Shown in pieces: positions 7,654-12,401 of a DNA stretch of 12,401 bases. The position numbers were made by a program, and so were the translations under genes. Location: positions 1 through 12,401 of the forward strand of contig BBBN01000022.1 of the NCBI GenBank assembly GCA_001311585.1, read 5' to 3'. The notes below the pieces were generated by a model, which saw only the letters and a list, made by a program, of their open reading frames with translations, made no database searches and was not told the origin of the DNA. This DNA is from Thermus sp. JCM 17653. Lineage in GTDB: Bacteria > Deinococcota > Deinococci > Deinococcales > Thermaceae. The first letter of the stretch is position 1; each line of letters begins with the position of its first letter.

Positions 7654-8717
7654 ATGTGGCCCCTTTTCGCCCTCCTCCTTGGCCTCGCGGTGGGGTCGTT
7701 TCTGAACGTGGTCATCCACCGCCTGCCCCGGGGGGAGTCCGTGGCCTACCCCCCCTCCCGCTGTCCCCAGTGCGGCCACCGCCTGGGGCCTTTGGACCTG
7801 ATTCCCGTCCTCTCCTACCTCGCCCTAAAGGGGCGGTGCCGCTACTGCCATAGCCCCATCTCCCCCCGTTACCCCCTGGTGGAGGCCCTCACGGGGGGGC
7901 TTTTCCTCCTGGCGAGCCTCTTCTATCCCCCTGGGGTAGAGGCCCTCCTGGTCTTCCTCTTCCTGGCCTCTCTGGTGGCCCTCTCCTTCATCGACGTGGA
8001 CACCTTTGAGCTTCCCGACCCCCTCACCTACGGCCTCCTCTTTTTGGGGCTCCTCTCCTCCTGGCTCCTTGCCTTCCCCCTCCCCTTTAGGGAGAGCCTG
8101 GACGGGGCCCTCCTCGCCGCCGGGGGGCTTGCCCTGGTGGCGGGGTACGGGAACCTTTTCCTGAGGCGCTTCAGGGAGGGTAAGCCCGAGGTCCCCGTGG
8201 GCCCCACCAGGTCCACATGGCGGCCCTCTTCGGGGCGCTTTTGGGTCCGGGGGTGGGGATGGCCCTCGCCTTCCTCGCCTGGGCCCTCTCCGCCCGCGCG
8301 GGGCGGGCGGTGGTCCTCCCCGACCGGCTCACCCTGCCCCTTTTGCCCCTCGCCTTCCTCCTCGCCCCCGCCCTAGGCCTTTCCTTCCTGGAAAGCCTTA
8401 AGGGAAGCCTCCTTGCCGCCGGGGGGGTGGCCCTTGCCGGGGGGCTCTACTGGGCCTTCCGCCCCGCCCCAGAGGAGGACGAGGAGCCCGTGGCCATGGG
8501 CTACGGGGACGTGAAGCTTTTGGGGGCTTTGGGAGCCTGGCTTGGGCCTTATGCCTTCCTCGCCCTCTTCCTCGGGGTCTTCGCCGGGGCCCTCTTGGGC
8601 CTCCTCCTGGGCCAGAGGAAGCTCCCCTTCGGCCCCTACCTCGCCCTCGGGGGGGTGGTGGCCTTCTTCTACGGGGAGGCCATCTGGGGGGCGTACCTGC
8701 GCTTCCTGGGCGTTTGA
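7654..8717 (+). CDS. pilD: Prepilin peptidase / N-methyltransferase PilD with duplicated core; one frameshift
   Basis: PilD is an integral membrane aspartyl protease (A24) that cleaves and N-methylates type IV prepilins; in Thermus these are also needed for DNA uptake. The N-terminal methyltransferase domain has the four-cysteine motif (C37, C40, C62, C65) around [17 protein letters not shown]. Catalytic aspartates are FIDVD (Asp114) and GYGD (Asp286). One base is missing in the C4 run at 8202-8205; restoring it gives 354 residues, longer than the usual 260-290. The excess looks like an internal duplication: residues 145-199 align without gaps to 245-299 (24 of 55 identical by hand count), each with an LPDxLT segment ahead. 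Copy 1 has GPHQ where copy 2 has GYGD; copy 2 lacks the first Asp. So the catalytic pair is 172 residues apart instead of about 64. Confidence 0.92.
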
Positions 8718-8741
8718 ACCAGGAAGGGGAACCTTCTTTGC

Positions 8742-8747
8742 TATAAA
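8742..8747 (+). promoter_or_regulatory. -10 element of the DUF2939-like gene (leaderless)
   Basis: TATAAA matches 5 of 6 consensus bases and ends 6 bases before the ATG at 8754. TTGAAC at 8714-8719 is a good -35 by sequence, but its 22-base spacing is too long. Confidence 0.5.
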
Positions 8748-8753
8748 GCGTTT

Positions 8754-9256
8754 ATGGGACGCTCTGCCAAAGTGGTCCTGGCGGTCCTGGCCCTGGGGCT
8801 TCCGGCCTTCGCCCTTTACCTCTTTGCCTCCCCCTACCTCTTCCTCCGCGCCTCCAGGGGGCGGTCCTCGAGGGGGACCGGGCGCGGCTGGAAAGGCTCG
8901 TGGACTTCCCCCGGGTCCGGGAGGGGCTCAAGGCCCAGGTCCAGACCAGGCTCCTCCAAGAGGTGGTCCGGGAGGCGGAGCAAAACCCCTTCGCCGGCCT
9001 CGCCTACCTCTTCGTGGCCGGGATGGTGGACCCCCTGGTGGACGCCCTGGTCTCCCCCGAGGGGCTCGCCGCCTTGGGCACGGGGATGGGGCCCGGGGAG
9101 GCGCCCAAGGAGGCGGCGCAGGGCTGGAGGCTCGCCTACCGGGACTTCCGCACCGCCTACGTCTACAACCCCCAGGACCCCAATAGCCGCCTCTACCTGG
9201 AACGGCAGGGGCTTTTCGGTTGGAAGGTGGTGCGGATGGGGCTCCCCTTGGAGTAG
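8754..9256 (+). CDS. DUF2939-like membrane-anchored or exported protein; one frameshift
   Basis: Function unknown. Residues 5-25 form a hydrophobic signal or anchor segment after a short basic start (MGRSAKVV), so the protein probably faces outside the membrane. The next part, SPYLFLRA followed by LEGDRARLERLVDFPRVREGLKAQ, resembles DUF2939: a helix in which residues alternate around a 'GD..L..LVDFP.lR..lk' core. The frame breaks in the G5 run at 8857-8861; restoring one G gives about 167 residues. The remainder is a helical region (LLQEVVREAEQNPFAGLAYLF) and a C-terminal strand-rich piece ending FGWKVVRMGLPLE. It has its own promoter-like hexamer, 24 bases after pilD. The family assignment is from memory of the motif and is moderately sure. 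Confidence 0.7.
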
Positions 9257-9262
9257 TATCCT
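9257..9262 (+). promoter_or_regulatory. -10 like element of the nitroreductase gene
   Basis: TATCCT ends 7 bases before the GTG at 9270 and starts just after the preceding stop codon. No Shine-Dalgarno is present. Confidence 0.4.
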
Positions 9263-9269
9263 GGCCCCC

Positions 9270-10190
9270 GTGGAACTTCTAGACGCCCTGGCGAAAAGGC
9301 GGAGCGTCCGCCGCTTCAAGCCCGCGCCCATCCCCGAGGAGGACCTGGAAAGGCTCCTCTTCGCCCTGCAGCGGGCCCCCACCGACGCCAGCGCCCAGCT
9401 TTACTCCGTGGTCCGGGTGCAGGACCCTAGGCTTCGGGACGAGGTGGCCCGGCTTTCCGGGGACCAGGAGCACATCAGGCAGGCGGCGGAGTTCTTCGTC
9501 TTCCTGGCGGACGTCCACCGCCTGGAGCGGCTCCTCGCCCACCGGGGGCAGAGGATGGCCTTCTGGCCCCGGACCGCCCTCCACTTTGCCATCCTGGACG
9601 CGGGGATCGCCGCCTCCTACCTCGCCCTCACCGCCGAGGCCCTGGGCTACGGGGTCTGCTTCATCGGCGGGGTCTTGAACGGGGTGGAGGCCCTCACGGA
9701 CCTCCTTGGGCTTCCCCCGGGGGTCCTCCCCGTGGTGGGGCTCGCCGTGGGGGTGCCCGACGAGGAAGGCCCCCCCAGGCCCAGGCTTCCCCGGAGGCTC
9801 GTGGTCCACGAGGACCGCTACCGCCCCTACGCCCCGGAGGACCTGGAGGAGGCCTACCGGGCCATGGCCCCTTACAGCCGGCTGGGGGACTGGAACCGGG
9901 TCCTGAGGCGCTACTTCGCCGAGGGGGGCACGATGGAGGCCAGGGAAAAACCTTACGGGAAGGTCCTTTCCCGGCAGGGGTTTGACCCGGACCTGCCCCA
10001 AGGGGCCCCCTTCTACTCCCTGGGGGCCCTCTTGGAGGAGGCTTTGGCGGAGGCCCGAGGGGTGCTTTTCCGCAAGGGGGAGGTCTGGCTGGAAGAGGAG
10101 GCCCGGGCCTTCCGGGGCGAGGGGAGGCCGGGGGAAGCCCTTCTCACCGCCCTGCGGAAGGCCCGAGGGGAGGTTCCGGACTGGCCATGA
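9270..10190 (+). CDS. NAD(P)H-dependent nitroreductase, NfsA/FRP type, with C-terminal extension
   Basis: This is a flavin (FMN) enzyme that reduces nitro compounds, quinones or flavins with NAD(P)H; the natural substrate is unknown. The GTG start opens ELLDALAKRRSVRRF, where the arginine-rich RRSVRRF binds the FMN phosphate. APTDASAQLYSVV and EALGYGVCFIGGV (residues 124-136) are the other usual nitroreductase segments. Residues 1-240 cover the NfsA/FRP core, including a C-terminal part ending KVLSRQGFDP. A further 66 residues (241-306), rich in Glu, Ala and Arg, are not usual for the family. The last 47 bases of the gene lie over the end of the convergent LysM-NlpC gene. The frame is intact. 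A 13-base gap separates it from the DUF2939-like gene, but it has its own -10 hexamer. Confidence 0.85.
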   Translation: MELLDALAKRRSVRRFKPAPIPEEDLERLLFALQRAPTDASAQLYSVVRVQDPRLRDEVARLSGDQEHIRQAAEFFVFLADVHRLERLLAHRGQRMAFWPRTALHFAILDAGIAASYLALTAEALGYGVCFIGGVLNGVEALTDLLGLPPGVLPVVGLAVGVPDEEGPPRPRLPRRLVVHEDRYRPYAPEDLEEAYRAMAPYSRLGDWNRVLRRYFAEGGTMEAREKPYGKVLSRQGFDPDLPQGAPFYSLGALLEEALAEARGVLFRKGEVWLEEEARAFRGEGRPGEALLTALRKARGEVPDWP

Positions 10191-10965
10191 CCCGCCGCGC
10201 TCCCCGGTAGGCCTTTTGGTAGAAGGGAGCCTCGAGGCTCTCAATCACCACCCGGCTCCCGTAGCTAGAGGCGTGGGCGAAGACCCCCCGGCCCAGGTAG
10301 ATCCCCACGTGGTCCACCTCCTTGCCCCCGAAGCTGAAGAAGACCAGGTCCCCCGGGCGCAGGGCCTCCACCGGGGGGAAGGCCTGGTACTGCTCCTTGG
10401 TGGTCCGGGGGAGGGCCACCCCCAGCTCGGCGTAGACCTGGGCCACGAAGGCGGAGCAGTCCAGGGCCAATGGGGAGTTCGCCCCGTACTTGTAGGGCAC
10501 CCCCAGGTAGCGGAGCACGGCCTTTAGGAAGGGGCTTTCCGGGTCGTAGTCCTCGAGAGGAGGGGACGGCGGGGAAGCCTCGGGGGAAGGCCCCGGCGGG
10601 GCATGCGGGACGCTTTCGCCCCCGGCCTGAGCCCCAGGGAGGAGGAGCCTCTGGCCCACCTTGAGTTCCGCCGAGGCGAGGCCGTTTAGGCGCATGAGCT
10701 CCTCCACCGTGGTGCCGTAGCGCCGGGCCAGGGAAAAGAGCGTGTCCCCCGGGACTACCACGTGCACCCGGGCCCTCTCGGGCAGCCTGAGCACCTGCCC
10801 GGGCTGGAGGAGAAAGCTCTCCAAGCCGTTTAGGCGCATGAGCTCCTCCACCGTGGTACCGTAGCGCCGGGCGATGGAATAAAGCGTGTCCCCGGGGACT
10901 ACGGTGTGGCTGGACTGGGCCAGGGCAAAACCCAAGGCCAGGAGCAGGGCCACCGCGCGGGGCAT
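10144..10965 (-). CDS. Secreted peptidoglycan hydrolase with two LysM repeats and an NlpC/P60 domain
   Basis: This is a cell-wall endopeptidase that cuts stem-peptide bonds of peptidoglycan. A signal peptide (residues 1-16, ending AQA-like FALAQ) is followed by LysM repeats at about 19-62 and 67-110, which bind glycan. A proline/serine-rich linker (111-140) leads to the NlpC/P60 domain. The catalytic Cys170 is in LDCSAFV, His219 in DHVGIYLG and a third polar residue, His231, in FAHASS. The 273-residue frame is intact. It starts at ATG 10965, 6 bases after TAGAAT. The 3' end overlaps the nitroreductase gene by 47 bases, tail to tail. The two LysM repeats are unusually alike at DNA level, which suggests recent duplication or gene conversion. 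Confidence 0.92.
   Translation of the reverse strand: MPRAVALLLALGFALAQSSHTVVPGDTLYSIARRYGTTVEELMRLNGLESFLLQPGQVLRLPERARVHVVVPGDTLFSLARRYGTTVEELMRLNGLASAELKVGQRLLLPGAQAGGESVPHAPPGPSPEASPPSPPLEDYDPESPFLKAVLRYLGVPYKYGANSPLALDCSAFVAQVYAELGVALPRTTKEQYQAFPPVEALRPGDLVFFSFGGKEVDHVGIYLGRGVFAHASSYGSRVVIESLEAPFYQKAYRGARRVMASPEPPLGPSAGR
10681..10758 (-). repeat. Tandem DNA repeat, copy 1 (encodes LysM 2)
   Basis: This stretch matches 10825-10902 with about 6 or 7 differences in 78 bases (hand count). The offset is 144 bases, or 48 residues. Confidence 0.8.
10825..10902 (-). repeat. Tandem DNA repeat, copy 2 (encodes LysM 1)
   Basis: Partner of 10681-10758. The first 46 bases differ at only one position, in the region encoding ARRYGTTVEELMRLNGL. 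Confidence 0.8.
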
Positions 10966-10971
10966 GGTCCC

Positions 10972-10977
10972 ATTCTA
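10972..10977 (-). promoter_or_regulatory. -10 element of the LysM-NlpC/P60 gene (leaderless)
   Basis: TAGAAT on the minus strand matches 5 of 6 consensus bases and ends 6 bases before the ATG at 10965. The gap (gggacc) is not a Shine-Dalgarno. Confidence 0.5.
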
Positions 10978-11007
10978 TGGCGGCCAGCTTGGGCTCAGCC
11001 CCACCCC

Positions 11008-11036
11008 TTGGCCTAGGGGGCAAGGTGTGCTACAAT
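11008..11036 (+). promoter_or_regulatory. Promoter of tRNA-Trp
   Basis: TTGGCC at 11008-11013 and TACAAT at 11031-11036 are separated by exactly 17 bases. Transcription would start near 11043, about 7 bases before the mature tRNA. It is the best-formed promoter in the window. Confidence 0.7.
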
Positions 11037-11049
11037 CCCTGGGGGACGG

Positions 11050-11125
11050 GGGCCGTTAGCTCAACTGGCAGAGCACCGGTCTCCAAAACCGGGGGTTGGA
11101 GGTTCGAGTCCTTCACGGCCCGCCA
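11050..11125 (+). tRNA. tRNA-Trp (anticodon CCA)
   Basis: The 76-base gene folds as a complete cloverleaf. The acceptor stem pairs GGGCCGT with ACGGCCC, the D stem pairs GCTC with GAGC, and the anticodon stem pairs CCGGT with ACCGG around loop CTCCAAA (anticodon CCA, tryptophan). The variable loop is GGGTT. The T stem pairs GGAGG with CCTTC around TTCGAGT, with one G-T pair. The discriminator base is G, and CCA is encoded. Confidence 0.95.
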
Positions 11126-11130
11126 GAACA

Positions 11131-11164
11131 CCCCTCAGGCCTTGGCCTGGGGGGTTAGGCTTTT
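11131..11164 (+). terminator. Rho-independent terminator-like hairpin after tRNA-Trp
   Basis: CCCCTCAGGCC (11131-11141) pairs with GGCCTGGGGGG (11144-11154) with one G-T pair; the innermost pairs would open to make the loop. A TT and a TTTT (11161-11164) follow. It sits 5 bases after the tRNA and ends just before the next gene's start, so it should separate the two units. Confidence 0.65.
11156..11161 (+). promoter_or_regulatory. Possible -10 of the GidA-related gene
   Basis: TAGGCT fits TANNNT and ends 8 bases before the ATG at 11170. It overlaps the 3' tail of the tRNA terminator. It is the weakest of the leaderless-type elements in the window. Confidence 0.25.
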
Positions 11165-11169
11165 AGCGT

Positions 11170-11868
11170 ATGGCGGCGTACCAGGTCCTCATCGTGGGCG
11201 CGGGGTTCTCCGGCGCCGAGGCTGCCTTCCGCCTGGCGCAAGCGGGGGTGCGGGTGGGCCTTCTCACCCAAAGCCTGGACTCGGTCATGATGCCTTTCCT
11301 GCCCCCCAAGCCCCCCTTTCCCCCGGGAAGCCTTCTGGAGAGGGCCTACGACCCCGAAGGCCCCCGGGGCTGGGCCTTCCACGCCCGGGCCAAGTACCTT
11401 CTGGAGGCCGAGAAAAACCTCCACCTCTTCCAGGCCACGGCCACGGGGCTCCTCCTGGAAGGGGGCCGGGCGGCGGGGGTCAGGACCTGGGAGGGCCCCC
11501 CGGCCCGGGCGGAGAGGGTGGTGCTCGCGGTGGGAAGCTTTTTGGGGGCGAGGCTCCACGTGGGCGAGGTGGTGGAGGAGGCGGGAAGGCTTTCCGAGGC
11601 CAGCTACCCCGACCTCCTGGAGGACCTCTTGCGCCTGGGCTTCCGCTTCGTGGAACGGGAGAGGGAGGTGCCGGAAACCCCCTCCACCCCCGGCTACCGG
11701 GTGCGCTACCTGGCCTTCCACCCCGAGGAGTGGGAGGAGGCCACCTTCAGGCTCAAGCGCCTGGAGGGGCTTTACGCCGTGGGGCTATGCGTCCTCGAGG
11801 GGGACTACGCCCGCATGAGCCAGGAGGGGAAGCGCCTTGCGGAGCACCTTCTCCATGAGCTTGGGTAG
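11170..11868 (+). CDS. Small GidA-related FAD-binding protein
   Basis: The 232-residue product is related to the FAD-binding domain of MnmG/GidA, the tRNA wobble-uridine modification enzyme, but is far shorter than MnmG (about 600 residues) and lacks its insertion and C-terminal MnmE/tRNA-binding domains. I recall a crystal structure of a GidA-related protein of this size from T. thermophilus. The N-terminus carries the Rossmann motif GAGFSG (residues 10-15), followed by AEAAFRLAQAGVRVGLLT. A strand VVLAVGSFLGARL (117-129) and a closing LYAVGLCVLEGD (201-212) complete the FAD fold. The ATG at 11170 comes right before the Rossmann strand. Function is unknown; a flavoprotein role is inferred. 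Its last 84 bases overlap mutY on the other strand. Confidence 0.85.
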   Translation: MAAYQVLIVGAGFSGAEAAFRLAQAGVRVGLLTQSLDSVMMPFLPPKPPFPPGSLLERAYDPEGPRGWAFHARAKYLLEAEKNLHLFQATATGLLLEGGRAAGVRTWEGPPARAERVVLAVGSFLGARLHVGEVVEEAGRLSEASYPDLLEDLLRLGFRFVEREREVPETPSTPGYRVRYLAFHPEEWEEATFRLKRLEGLYAVGLCVLEGDYARMSQEGKRLAEHLLHELG

Positions 11869-12401
11869 GGGCCTTTTCCCGGGGTCCTCTCCTTCCCCTT
11901 CCCAAAGGGCCCCCCGCACCTCCACGAGAAGCCTCCGGTGGGTGAGGGCGTGGCGCACCTCGCCAAAGGCGCGGGACCTCACCCCGAAGGCCGCTTCCCT
12001 TAGGGGAAGCTCCTCCGGGGGAAAGAGGGGGACGCCATAGAGCCCCGGGAAGCGCCCCTTAAGCCTCTCCAGGTGCACCCCCTTCCGCCCGAGGAGGACG
12101 AGGGCGACGAGCCTTTCCTCCTTCACCTGGCGCCTTCTGGGCCCGGGGTAGCGCCCGGGGTTTTCCTTACCCTGGCAGAAGGCCGCTAGAGGACAGGCTT
12201 CGCAGAGGGGGTTCCGGGGCAGGCAGACCGTGGCCCCGAGCTCCATGAGGGCCTGGTTCCACGTCCCCGGGTCCACGCCCTCGGGAAGAAGGCCTTGGGC
12301 CAGGGCAAAGAGCTCCTTCTCCTTGGGGCTTTCCCGGGCGAAGAGGCGGGCGAGGACGCGGCGCGCGTTCCCGTCCACCGCCGCCACCCGTTCCCCGAAG
12401 G
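11785..12401 (-). CDS. mutY: A/G-specific adenine glycosylase MutY, C-terminal part (runs off right edge)
   Basis: MutY removes adenine mispaired with 8-oxoguanine in base-excision repair. The frame enters the window at its edge as FGERVAAVDGNARRVLARL; VDGN carries the catalytic aspartate (codon at 12373-12375), equivalent to E. coli Asp138. The [4Fe-4S] cluster ligands follow as C-x6-C-x2-C-x5-C (12175-12225, CLPRNPLCEACPLAAFC). The C-terminal half is the NUDIX-like domain that recognises 8-oxoG (ERLVALVLLGRKGVHLERL, then FPGLYGVPLFP). About 204 residues are visible; the N-terminal helix-hairpin-helix half lies beyond 12401. The frame is intact. The 3' end overlaps the GidA-related gene by 84 bases, tail to tail. 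The end of the protein (HAGVVPLEDA) is not a feature I recognise. Confidence 0.92.
   Translation of the reverse strand, partial: FGERVAAVDGNARRVLARLFARESPKEKELFALAQGLLPEGVDPGTWNQALMELGATVCLPRNPLCEACPLAAFCQGKENPGRYPGPRRRQVKEERLVALVLLGRKGVHLERLKGRFPGLYGVPLFPPEELPLREAAFGVRSRAFGEVRHALTHRRLLVEVRGALWEGEGEDPGKRPLPKLMEKVLRKALPLLAHAGVVPLEDA

Noticed and set aside
6243..7715. A 490-codon minus-strand frame covering most of the carboxypeptidase
   Set aside because: Only its middle part (about 6830-7010) is real M32 sequence; both ends are out-of-frame shadow created by the two frameshifts.
1..12401. CRISPR arrays, insertion sequences, rRNA, riboswitches, phage att sites
   Set aside because: I found no regularly spaced repeats, terminal inverted repeats with a transposase, rRNA sequence or recognisable riboswitch. 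The tRNA-Trp 3' end is not repeated elsewhere in the window as an att site would be.

Overview
The window looks like chromosomal DNA of a Thermus species (Deinococcota). It is very G+C-rich, its codons end mostly in G or C, and the gene set is typical of the genus. The clearest single clue is an M32 carboxypeptidase that closely matches my memory of carboxypeptidase Taq from Thermus aquaticus. I saw no phage, insertion sequence or CRISPR array.

Layout, left to right. A Fic-family gene with a C-terminal helix-turn-helix region lies on the minus strand at 1-1018, divergent from comM (plus, 1105-2585). comM meets mgsA (minus, 2582-2956) tail to tail. A 22-bp divergent gap then leads to an M42 aminopeptidase and a MazG-like pyrophosphohydrolase (plus, 2979-4333), followed by an ABC-2 type exporter pair (plus, 4369-6015). 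The M32 carboxypeptidase (minus, 6052-7585) is divergent from the prepilin peptidase pilD (plus, 7654-8717). pilD is followed by a DUF2939-like protein (8754-9256) and an NfsA/FRP-type nitroreductase (9270-10190). A secreted LysM-LysM-NlpC/P60 protein (minus, 10144-10965) comes next, then tRNA-Trp (11050-11125), a small GidA-related FAD protein (11170-11868) and the C-terminal part of MutY (minus, 11785-12401, running off the edge).

Two patterns run through the whole window. First, seven of the fourteen protein genes are broken by about twelve frameshifts. Ten of these are repaired by restoring one base, mostly in short G or C runs, so the likeliest cause is indel errors in the sequence or assembly rather than gene decay. 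Second, nearly every transcription unit starts with a -10 like hexamer (TANNNT or close) only 5 to 8 bases before the start codon and no Shine-Dalgarno sequence. This is the architecture of leaderless mRNA, which is common in Thermus and Deinococcus.

Functional links are modest. comM and pilD both belong to natural transformation, since Thermus DNA uptake depends on type IV pilus proteins. The mgsA and MazG-like genes recall the ypjD-mgsA neighbourhood of Bacillus. MutY, the MazG-like enzyme and the nitroreductase are general housekeeping genes. The most unusual gene is pilD: its peptidase core seems internally duplicated, with each copy keeping only one of the two catalytic aspartates.
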